DNA of 5,116 nucleotides from an uncultured Bacilli bacterium (GCA_934095805.1 CAKOKV010000078.1:1-5116), one strand, 5' to 3'. Positions 1 through 5,072 are shown, counted from the first letter of the stretch. Made by a program: numbers and translations. The notes: generated by a model not told the origin, from the letters alone.

Positions 1-76
1 GTCTTCCTTTTACTCCGACTAAATCACTTTTCTTACAATATTCACAAGTTGTTTCAGCTATTCCGTTCCAAAGTGT
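1..76 (-). repeat. Left arm of perfect 76-bp inverted repeat (ssb sequence)
   Basis: The reverse complement of 1-76 is identical to 1026-1101. Both arms encode the same SSB stretch, TLWNGIAETT to GVKGR. The arm reaches the first base of the window, so its true length may be greater. At the inner side, identity stops at 76/77, exactly where the other copy changes to desulfurase sequence. Confidence 0.95.
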
Positions 77-229
77 ACATCTTATAAAGTCAGTGTCATA
101 TTGCCCATCCATATTCTTGAAAGCTCTTGGTACTGCTAATGTTATATAAGTTCTTTTTTTATTATTTTCACCTACTATTACTTCTGGATCATTAGCTATT
201 CTTCCTGTTATTATTACTTGATTTAACAT
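1..229 (-). CDS. ssb: Single-stranded DNA-binding protein, N-terminal part (runs off left edge)
   Basis: This is the first 76 codons of a bacterial SSB, whose role is to coat single-stranded DNA during replication, recombination and repair. The protein opens MLNQVIITGRIANDPEV and continues through FKNMDGQYDTDFIRCTLWNG to SDLVGVKGR. These match the OB-fold pattern of the family: MLNxVxLxGRLxxDPE, then an aromatic/basic FKN segment, then DFIxCxxW, then LVGVxGRLQT. The start is the ATG at 229-227, set by AGGAGG at 239-234 with a 4-nt spacer. The frame is still open at base 1. The last 76 bases recur inverted at 1026-1101, where the remainder of the protein is found on the plus strand. Joined, the two parts give a 110-residue protein. 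SSB identity is confident. The split is probably a fold-back artefact rather than real gene breakage (inference). Confidence 0.9.
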   Translation of the reverse strand, partial: MLNQVIITGRIANDPEVIVGENNKKRTYITLAVPRAFKNMDGQYDTDFIRCTLWNGIAETTCEYCKKSDLVGVKGR

Positions 230-233
230 TTTT

Positions 234-239
234 CCTCCT
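234..239 (-). promoter_or_regulatory. Ribosome binding site of ssb
   Basis: A full AGGAGG Shine-Dalgarno sequence on the minus strand lies 4 nt upstream of the ATG at 229. It fixes the SSB start at MLNQV, which is also where the family usually begins. Confidence 0.85.
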
Positions 240-250
240 TTCAATGTTGA

Positions 251-279
251 AATATAACACATACTAAAATAGCATTCAA
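251..279 (-). promoter_or_regulatory. Sigma-70-type promoter for ssb
   Basis: On the minus strand, TTGAAT (279-274) is followed by a 17-nt spacer and TATATT (256-251). The -10 box is preceded by TGT, giving an extended -10 (TGnTATATT). Transcription would start near 244, giving a leader of about 15 nt that contains AGGAGG. A weaker alternative lies upstream: TTGTCT (391-386), 16 nt, TATAAA (369-364). It overlaps the T-tract of the desulfurase terminator. Read from consensus matches only. Confidence 0.65.
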
Positions 280-390
280 ATTGATATAATTTAATTTTAG
301 TGATACTTTTCATATTGAAAATTCAGTTTTTCTCTAGTGAAAAATTGTATTATTCTGAATAGTTTTATACTGAAAAATTAATTTTAGACA

Positions 391-420
391 AAATTAAAAA
401 AATTACAAAAATGTAATTTT
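391..420 (-). terminator. Rho-independent-like terminator after the cysteine desulfurase
   Basis: Immediately after the TAA at 424-422, the minus strand forms a 9-bp hairpin AAAATTACA/TGTAATTTT (420-412 with 407-399) with a TTTT loop. It is followed by a T-rich tract, TTTAATTTT. The stem is nearly all A-T, so it is weak by usual standards, but its position directly behind the stop codon and its T-tract fit termination in an AT-rich genome. It separates the desulfurase from the ssb promoter. Confidence 0.55.
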
Positions 421-421
421 C

Positions 422-1036
422 TTAATTTGCAAACTCAAAGATTTCTTTTTTATTTTTTAATACCTTAATTAAGTAATCTATTTCTTCAAATGTATTATAA
501 AAATATAAACTTATTCTAACAGTATCCTCAGTGTTATCACCCATTTTGGCACAATGTTTACCACTTCTTACACATATGCCTTTTGTATTTAAATATAGTC
601 CTAAGTCTCCTGATAGTACCCCATCAATATTAATTATTACTGTACTTCCTTCACAATTTTTATTATATATTTTTATATATGGTATTGTTTCTAGTTCTTT
701 TATTAAATATTTTCTTAAGTATTTTTCATGTTTTTCTATATTATCCATACCTATTTCATTTAAATATTTTATTGATTCACTAAAGCCTATTATTCCACTT
801 AAATTTGGTGTTCCTGCTTCAAATCTATATGGTAGTTCTGCAAGTCTTAATGAGTTACTATCATATAATAAATTCATTCCACCTCCATATTCAAATGGCA
901 CCATTTTCTTTAATAAATCATATTTTCCATAAAGCACTCCTACCCCTGTTGGTCCACACATTTTATGAGCAGAGAATGCTAGAAAATCTACATCTAAATC
1001 TTGAACATCTGTTTTGATATGAGGAACACTTTGGAA
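422..1036 (-). CDS. SufS/CsdA-type cysteine desulfurase, C-terminal half (5' truncated)
   Basis: Group II cysteine desulfurases are PLP enzymes that take sulfur from L-cysteine as an enzyme persulfide and pass it to Fe-S cluster assembly. The reading frame resembles the family from QSVPHIKTDVQDLDVDF onward. The PLP lysine lies in AFSAHKMCGPTGVG (codon 964-962). RFEAGTPN and the catalytic cysteine motif VRSGKHCAKM follow, then a typical C-terminus, RISLYFYNTFEEIDYLI. About 204 residues are present against roughly 400 in the family, so the N-terminal half is missing. The break falls just before the conserved Gln of the D-x-A-Q motif, where desulfurase sequence changes to antisense ssb at 1026-1033. 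There is no start codon of its own; the first in-frame ATG (961) lies inside the PLP motif and is not a real start. SufS is likelier than IscS or NifS because of the HC(A) and FYNTxEEID features, but no suf neighbours are visible. Confidence 0.88.
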   Translation of the reverse strand, partial: FQSVPHIKTDVQDLDVDFLAFSAHKMCGPTGVGVLYGKYDLLKKMVPFEYGGGMNLLYDSNSLRLAELPYRFEAGTPNLSGIIGFSESIKYLNEIGMDNIEKHEKYLRKYLIKELETIPYIKIYNKNCEGSTVIINIDGVLSGDLGLYLNTKGICVRSGKHCAKMGDNTEDTVRISLYFYNTFEEIDYLIKVLKNKKEIFEFAN

Positions 1037-1101
1037 CGGAATAGCTGAAACAACTTGTGAATATTGTAAGAAAAGTGATTTAGTCGGAGTAAAAGGAAGA
1101 C
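1026..1101 (+). repeat. Right arm of perfect 76-bp inverted repeat (ssb sequence)
   Basis: This is the inverted copy of 1-76. It is continuous with the rest of ssb on its right and with truncated desulfurase on its left. Bases 1026-1033 (ACACTTTG) fit both genes: Thr-Leu-Trp of SSB on plus and Gln-Ser-Val of the desulfurase on minus. They therefore mark a microhomology junction. Confidence 0.95.
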
Positions 1102-1205
1102 TACAAACATCGCAATATGAAAAAGATGGAGAAACAAAATATACAATGGATGTAATCGCAGAAAAAGTATCATTTTTATCAAGTACCAGAAAAGCAGATG
1201 AATAA
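1026..1205 (+). pseudogene. ssb: Single-stranded DNA-binding protein, C-terminal part (5' truncated)
   Basis: The frame reads TLWNGIAETTCEYCKK, then SDLVGVKGRLQTSQYEKDGE, then TKYTMDVIAEKVSFLSSTRKADE and TAA at 1203-1205. This is the second half of an SSB OB-fold: LVGVxGRLQTxxYE, then a strand ending VIAExVxFL. There is no start codon. An in-frame TGA (1020-1022) sits just upstream of the homologous region, so the fragment as written cannot be expressed as SSB. It overlaps the inverted repeat and completes the protein begun at 229 on the minus strand. The deduced C-terminus ends right after the OB-fold, without the flexible linker and acidic tip (DDxxPF-like) of classical SSBs. It is labelled a pseudogene because of its state in this sequence; the intact gene probably exists in the organism (inference). 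Confidence 0.85.
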
Positions 1206-1214
1206 TCTGCTTTT
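1190..1214 (+). terminator. Hairpin overlapping the ssb stop codon, possible weak terminator
   Basis: A perfect 10-bp stem, AAAAGCAGAT (1190-1199) with ATCTGCTTTT (1205-1214), has a 5-nt loop (GAATA) and ends in four T. The ssb TAA (1203-1205) lies across the end of the loop and the first base of the 3' arm. The T-tract is short and is followed at once by AAAAGGAG, the next gene's ribosome binding site. It could be a partial terminator or an mRNA processing or stability element between ssb and the DUF1016 gene. Confidence 0.5.
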
Positions 1215-1217
1215 AAA

Positions 1218-1222
1218 AGGAG
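1218..1222 (+). promoter_or_regulatory. Ribosome binding site of the DUF1016 gene
   Basis: AGGAG lies 4 nt before the ATG at 1227. It supports this start and the reading that the gene is translated from the ssb transcript, since no separate promoter is seen in the short gap. Confidence 0.75.
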
Positions 1223-1226
1223 AAAA

Positions 1227-2117
1227 ATGAATTATTATAATGAAATAAAAGATAAATTAATAGAAAACGAGATATATGCAAAAGTAAAAGATTATTCAAA
1301 AGAAAAACATAGAGTAATAACTTATTTCGAAATAGGAAAACTTTTATACGAAGCAGGAAGTAAATATGGTGATAACATAATTGAAAAATATGCTGAAAAG
1401 TTAACTATTGAAATAGGCAAGAAATATAATACAAGAACATTAAGAAGTATGAGACAACTTTATTTTTCTTTTAAAGATGACATTTGGAAACCATTGGTTT
1501 CCAAATTATCATGGACAAATCTTTTACTAATAATGCCATTAAAAGACAAAAATAAAATGAATTATTATATTAATCAGTGTTTAATTTATAATTTAAGTAA
1601 AAGACAATTACAAGAAAAAATAAAAAACAATGAATATGATAGACTAAATAAAAAAACAAAAGATAAATTAATATTAAACAATAATCTAGATATAGTAGAA
1701 TATATTCCTAATCCTATAATAATAAAAAATAAAGAAAATGTAGAAATAATAACAGAAAAAGTATTACATAATTTAATAATAGAAAATTTACCGTCATTTA
1801 TGAAAGAATTGGGCACTGGATATTCTTTTATTGATAATGAATACAAAATAAAAATAGGACAGAGGTATAATTATATAGATTTATTGTTATTTAACTACGA
1901 ATTTAATTGTTTTGTGGTAATAGACTTAAAAGTAACAGCGTTAACAAAACAGTATATAGGTCAAATACAACTATATATGGATTATATAGATAAAAACATA
2001 AGAAAGTCCTATCACGATAAAACTATAGGTATTATAATTTGCAAAAGAAATAATGAATATATCATAGAATATTGTAGTAATAAAAAAATAATATCAAGGG
2101 AATATAAAATAATATAA
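1227..2117 (+). CDS. YhcG/DUF1016 family predicted PD-(D/E)XK nuclease
   Basis: The 296-residue protein has the two-part layout of the YhcG family. The N-terminal DUF1016 helical region (about 1-135) includes YFEIGKLLYEAGSKYGDNII, then YNTRTLRSMRQLY (67-79), LSWTNLLLIM (94-103) and a YNLSKRQLQEKI segment (121-132) that matches the family's WSxRxLxxQI. The C-terminal PD-(D/E)XK fold (about 165-292) has YIDLLLFN with Asp218, VIDLKV with Asp233 and Lys235, then YIGQIQLYMDYID with Gln246, and TIGIIICK. The usual family motif is (I/V)ELK; here Asp replaces Glu, which the PD-(D/E)XK signature allows. The protein is somewhat shorter than many members (roughly 340-370). It is predicted to be cytoplasmic. 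The substrate is unknown; relatives often occur near restriction-modification or other accessory loci, but none is visible here. It starts 21 nt after the ssb stop, suggesting cotranscription. Confidence 0.88.
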   Translation: MNYYNEIKDKLIENEIYAKVKDYSKEKHRVITYFEIGKLLYEAGSKYGDNIIEKYAEKLTIEIGKKYNTRTLRSMRQLYFSFKDDIWKPLVSKLSWTNLLLIMPLKDKNKMNYYINQCLIYNLSKRQLQEKIKNNEYDRLNKKTKDKLILNNNLDIVEYIPNPIIIKNKENVEIITEKVLHNLIIENLPSFMKELGTGYSFIDNEYKIKIGQRYNYIDLLLFNYEFNCFVVIDLKVTALTKQYIGQIQLYMDYIDKNIRKSYHDKTIGIIICKRNNEYIIEYCSNKKIISREYKII

Positions 2118-2120
2118 AAA

Positions 2121-2149
2121 TTGACTAAATAAAACAATTATACTAAAAT
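2121..2149 (+). promoter_or_regulatory. Sigma-70-type promoter for the 75-residue gene
   Basis: TTGACT (2121-2126), a 17-nt spacer and TAAAAT (2144-2149) each match 5 of 6 consensus bases. The site begins 4 nt after the stop of the DUF1016 gene. Transcription would start near 2155-2157, at the Shine-Dalgarno sequence itself, so the 5' leader would be about 10 nt. Confidence 0.65.
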
Positions 2150-2165
2150 TAGTGTAGGTGATAAT

Positions 2166-2393
2166 ATGTATAATGGATATGAGCTTGGCTGTCCAGATTT
2201 AGCTGATGAAATAGCTGTTAAAAACTTATTAGAAATAATAGAAAAACCAGAACTTAGAAAAAGAATAGGCATAGATGACGAAGAATTATTATTTATATGC
2301 AAAGCAGTTAAAAAACAATTATTAGATAATGCAAATAGAATAATAGAAGATGATAGATTAGAAGAAATAAAATTAAAAAAGAGAATTGATTAA
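2166..2393 (+). CDS. Small hypothetical protein, 75 residues
   Basis: I do not recognise this family. The protein begins MYNGYELGCPDLADEIAVKN and continues with a highly charged, probably helical stretch (LLEIIEKPELRKRIG, EELLFICKAVKKQLL, IIEDDRLEEIKLKK). It has two cysteines (9 and 45), no signal peptide and no membrane segment, so a cytoplasmic location is likely. The start is supported by AGGTGAT (2156-2162), part of the extended anti-16S complement, 3 nt before the ATG. The gene has its own promoter, and another promoter for the next gene overlaps its last codons. Coding potential is supported by the ribosome binding site, promoter and tight packing between neighbours. Neither neighbour suggests a function. 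Confidence 0.7.
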   Translation: MYNGYELGCPDLADEIAVKNLLEIIEKPELRKRIGIDDEELLFICKAVKKQLLDNANRIIEDDRLEEIKLKKRID

Positions 2394-2414
2394 TAAATCG
2401 AAAAATGATAAAAT
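2386..2414 (+). promoter_or_regulatory. Sigma-70-type promoter for the surface-protein gene
   Basis: TTGATT (2386-2391), a 17-nt spacer and TAAAAT (2409-2414) are present. TGA immediately before the -10 box makes it an extended -10 (TGnTAAAAT). The -35 box lies inside the final codons and stop of the preceding gene. The expected start is near 2421, at the GGAG ribosome binding site. Confidence 0.6.
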
Positions 2415-2420
2415 AAAACT

Positions 2421-2424
2421 GGAG
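2421..2424 (+). promoter_or_regulatory. Ribosome binding site of the surface-protein gene
   Basis: GGAG lies 7 nt before the ATG at 2432. This supports a start that yields a short basic N-terminus directly followed by the membrane segment. Confidence 0.7.
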
Positions 2425-2431
2425 AATAGAT

Positions 2432-4843
2432 ATGAATAAAGCAGTAAGTTTTTTACATAAATATCTAGTAATAATTTCAGTACTTATTGGAGTAAGTATT
2501 CTTTTAGGTTTGTCTTATTCAAGCTTTTTTGTATCTTCTGATAATCATAAAGCAGCAGAAATGTATATTGGAGAACTAAAGTATTCAATGACTATTGATA
2601 ATGAATCAAAAAATACTTTAACAGTACCACCTGGTGAAACAATAATAGATTTAACAGTAAATAGTTTAGATCCAGTAGATACATATTATAAATTATTATA
2701 TTTAAAAAATTCTAACATTGAAATAAAATATTATGAATCAACAAAAGATACAGATGAAATAGTAACAACATATAGTAAACCAAATGATTCAATAGTAGCA
2801 AATAATTCAAACAATATAAAACTTTTAATAATAAATAATAGTGAAACAGATCAAACAATAGAACTGGTTTTAAAAGGTGGATATATTACAAATACATTAT
2901 CAGATATATCAATTCCAACTAATTATAATGAGATAACTCTAATTGAAACTCCAACTAACAACACTTATTTTTGTATGACAAGTGATACACTTAAACAGGG
3001 TTTAAAGTATACAAATGGACAATACACATATAGTTATAAACAAAAGGGAGAATATCCTTCTTCGACAATTGCATGGTCAAATATGCAATCTAATGGATGG
3101 GGAGCACAGCTAAGCGATAAAACCAGTACAGATCCAGTAACAAGTAAAGTATGTGCATATATAAATAATAAACCAATAACAGATGCTTCATATATGTATT
3201 ATAATAGTCAAGCTGCTTCAATAGATTTGAGTGGCATAAATACAAAAAATATAATTGAAATGTTTGAAATGTTTAGCAATACAAAAACAACAGCATTAGA
3301 TTTAAGTACTTTTAACACATCCAAAGTAACAAATATGTACAGAATGTTTTCGGGTACTACTGCACAAAAATTAGATTTAAGAACATTTGATACAAGCAAT
3401 GTAACTAACATGTATCAAATGTTTAGAAACTCACAGGCAACAATAATAAATGTTAGTAGTTTTAACACAAGTAATGTCACAAATATGAGTGGTATGTTCA
3501 ATCATACAGAAGCAACAACTTTAGATGTTAGTAATTTTAATACAAGCAAAGTTACTGATATGAGCAATATGTTTGGATACAGTAAGGCTGATACTATAGA
3601 CTTAAGTAATTTTGACACTTCGAATGTGGTTAGTATGTTTTGGATGTTTGAACAGTCACAAGCAACAACAATAAATGTTAGTAACTTTAATACAAGTAAT
3701 GTTACTAATATGGGTGGTATGTTTAGAATTACTAAAGCCACTAATATAGATGTTAGTAACTTCGATACGAGTAAAGTAACTGACATGTCAGAAATGTTTT
3801 ATAGTACTGTATCTCCAGTTTTAGATGTCAGCAATTTTGATACAAGCAAAGTAACAAAAATGTATAGTATGTTCGAAGATACAAAAGCAACAGAATTAGA
3901 TATCAGTAATTTTGATACAAGCAAAGTTACTGATATGCAAAAAATGTTTTACAATAATAGCAAATTAAAAACAATATATGTAAGCAATAAATTTAATACT
4001 GATAATGTTACTGCATCAAATGAAATGTTTAGAGACTCAAACTATTTAGTAGGAGGTTCGGGAACAAAATATAATAGTTCATATGTTGATAAAACCTATG
4101 CTAAAATAGATGGTGGAGCTAGTAATCCTGGATACTTTACTGATATCGAAGATAAAGGTATTCCGTCACCTAATTCATTTAGTACTGATAGTTGGGAAAC
4201 AATAGCAAGAGCAGCAAAGAAAAATAATATAAGCAAATATAATATTGGAGATACTAAAACTATTAATATGGGAACCTATGGAACACATACAATAAGAATA
4301 GCAAACACAACAAGACCTATTGAATGTGATAGAACAGGATTTTCACAGACAGCTTGTGGTTTTGTACTCGAATTCACAGACTTAATTACTACACATGCTA
4401 TGAATAGTACAGAAACATCAAATGGTGGATGGCCATCAATGAATCTTAGGACATTCTTAAATAATGATATACTAAATAGCTTACCTAGTGATTTACAATC
4501 AGTGATAATAAGCACACAAGTAGTTTCAGGACATAATGACACAGAAACAACAAATTACACATCAACAGATAAACTTTATTTATTATCAATTCAAGAATTG
4601 TTTGGTGATCAAAGTAGTGGAGAAACAGCTGCAGCTTTAACAAGACAACTTGATTACTATAAATCAGTAAATACTACATCAAGTAATGCATTTCCAGCAG
4701 ATAAAGATAGATCATCTTGGTGGACACGAACAGTAAGTCTTAGTTATAAAAATACATTTATGATGATAGATCCATTTGGATTAATAGCTTCAGGGTCTCC
4801 GACATATCAAGAAGGAATATCCCCTGCCTTTAGAATAGGTTAA
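2432..4843 (+). CDS. BspA-family leucine-rich-repeat surface protein with DUF6273-like C-terminal domain
   Basis: This is an 803-residue cell-surface protein. A basic N-terminus (MNKAVSFLHK) precedes a hydrophobic segment (about 11-34) with no clear lipobox or signal-peptidase site, so it is probably a membrane anchor with the rest outside. Residues about 41-152 look beta-rich (LTVPPGETIIDLTVNSLDPV and LLIINN..IELVLKGG). A linking module (about 165-258) carries Cys181, GWGAQL and DPVTSKVCAYINNKPIT. Residues 261-510 are ten contiguous 25-residue BspA/DUF285 repeats, followed by a degenerate one (511-537). Residues about 585-803 resemble DUF6273: GDTKTINMGTYGTHTIRIAN, FSQTACGFVLEF, TSTDKLYLLS, SWWTRT and GISPAFRIG. 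DUF6273 may have a C-type-lectin/FGE-like fold (inference). The four cysteines (181, 241, 632, 642) all lie outside the repeats. There is no LPXTG anchor. BspA-type repeats in other bacteria take part in binding host or bacterial ligands; the ligand here is unknown. It has its own promoter, and no terminator is seen before the next promoter. Confidence 0.9.
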   Translation: MNKAVSFLHKYLVIISVLIGVSILLGLSYSSFFVSSDNHKAAEMYIGELKYSMTIDNESKNTLTVPPGETIIDLTVNSLDPVDTYYKLLYLKNSNIEIKYYESTKDTDEIVTTYSKPNDSIVANNSNNIKLLIINNSETDQTIELVLKGGYITNTLSDISIPTNYNEITLIETPTNNTYFCMTSDTLKQGLKYTNGQYTYSYKQKGEYPSSTIAWSNMQSNGWGAQLSDKTSTDPVTSKVCAYINNKPITDASYMYYNSQAASIDLSGINTKNIIEMFEMFSNTKTTALDLSTFNTSKVTNMYRMFSGTTAQKLDLRTFDTSNVTNMYQMFRNSQATIINVSSFNTSNVTNMSGMFNHTEATTLDVSNFNTSKVTDMSNMFGYSKADTIDLSNFDTSNVVSMFWMFEQSQATTINVSNFNTSNVTNMGGMFRITKATNIDVSNFDTSKVTDMSEMFYSTVSPVLDVSNFDTSKVTKMYSMFEDTKATELDISNFDTSKVTDMQKMFYNNSKLKTIYVSNKFNTDNVTASNEMFRDSNYLVGGSGTKYNSSYVDKTYAKIDGGASNPGYFTDIEDKGIPSPNSFSTDSWETIARAAKKNNISKYNIGDTKTINMGTYGTHTIRIANTTRPIECDRTGFSQTACGFVLEFTDLITTHAMNSTETSNGGWPSMNLRTFLNNDILNSLPSDLQSVIISTQVVSGHNDTETTNYTSTDKLYLLSIQELFGDQSSGETAAALTRQLDYYKSVNTTSSNAFPADKDRSSWWTRTVSLSYKNTFMMIDPFGLIASGSPTYQEGISPAFRIG
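3212..4042 (+). repeat. Tandem 75-bp repeats encoding BspA/DUF285 leucine-rich units
   Basis: Ten consecutive units of exactly 75 bp (25 codons) run from 3212 to 3961, at residues 261, 286, 311, 336, 361, 386, 411, 436, 461 and 486. A degenerate unit of about 27 codons follows (3962-4042). The protein consensus is AT-x-L/I-D/N-V/L-S-N-F-N/D-T-S-K/N-V-T-N/D-M-x-x-M-F with four or five variable residues between units. The first unit (NTKNIIEMFEMF) and the last (NTDNVTASNEMF) are degenerate and probably act as caps. Codon use differs between units at many synonymous sites, so the DNA copies are clearly diverged. Confidence 0.93.
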
Positions 4844-4846
4844 CAC

Positions 4847-4875
4847 TTGCATTTATATTTAAAATATGCTAGAAT
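4847..4875 (+). promoter_or_regulatory. Sigma-70-type promoter for the T-box/alaS transcript
   Basis: TTGCAT (4847-4852), a 17-nt spacer and TAGAAT (4870-4875) are present. TGC just before the -10 box makes it an extended -10. It begins 4 nt after the surface-protein stop. The expected start (about 4882) lies directly before the base of T-box Stem I, which strongly supports the assignment. Confidence 0.75.
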
Positions 4876-5020
4876 ACAAACATTGAAAGACGAGTAAAAT
4901 AAGATTTATTTTATAGAGAGTTAATGTTTGGTGAAAATTAACAATAATATTATTTGAAGCTACTTTCATTTTATGAGTTAATAGCTCACGGATTATCCGT
5001 TATCATAATCAAGTTAATTA

Positions 5021-5050
5021 AAGGATGGTACCGTCTAATATAGACTCCTT
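5021..5050 (+). promoter_or_regulatory. T-box antiterminator hairpin
   Basis: AAGGA (5021-5025) pairs with TCCTT (5046-5050). The seven-base bulge TGGTACC (5026-5032) lies on the 5' side. The upper stem GTCTA (5033-5037) pairs with TAGAC (5041-5045) around a 3-nt loop. This is the canonical T-box antiterminator, stabilised when the bulge binds the free CCA end of uncharged tRNA. It cannot coexist with the terminator, which uses the same 5' arm. Confidence 0.88.
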
Positions 5051-5072
5051 ATGTATCATTCTTTTTTATTTT
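5021..5072 (+). terminator. T-box leader intrinsic terminator (alternative fold)
   Basis: AAGGATGGTAC (5021-5031) can pair over 11 bp, including two G-U wobbles, with GTATCATTCTT (5053-5063). The T-rich tail TTTTATTTT (5064-5072) follows at once. The conserved T-box sequence itself is the 5' arm, so terminator and antiterminator are mutually exclusive. This predicts transcriptional attenuation when tRNA is charged. The terminator may also stop read-through from the surface-protein gene, which has none of its own. Confidence 0.8.

Noticed and set aside
321..360. Imperfect hairpin ATTCAG...CTGAAT with inner TTTTTC/GAAAAA in the desulfurase-ssb gap
   Set aside because: The stem has a large bulge and is nearly all A-T. 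Chance pairing is likely in such sequence, and no T-tract or operator role is evident.
531..932. Plus-strand open frame of 133 codons opposite the desulfurase
   Set aside because: It is antisense to a gene with clear SufS motifs. It has no ribosome binding site, and its hydrophobic composition is what the complement of AT-rich coding sequence gives.
1..1101. Programmed invertible DNA switch
   Set aside because: No recombinase gene is visible. The repeat lies within ssb coding sequence, and inversion would not repair the truncated desulfurase. A fold-back chimera explains all breakpoints more simply.
3502..3786. Minus-strand open frames opposite the LRR array (also 3208-3411)
   Set aside because: Their repetitive sequence (SVTLLVSKLL-like) is just the reverse complement of the VTNM/SNF repeats. 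They have no start signals.
3212..4042. CRISPR-like array suggested by regular 75-bp spacing
   Set aside because: The repeats are in frame, encode a conserved leucine-rich unit throughout, and have no invariant repeat/spacer alternation.
4957..4965. Alternative specifier CUA (Leu) in the T-box specifier loop
   Set aside because: The base after CUA is C, whereas T-box specifiers are followed by a purine. The downstream N-terminus also does not look like a leucyl-tRNA synthetase.
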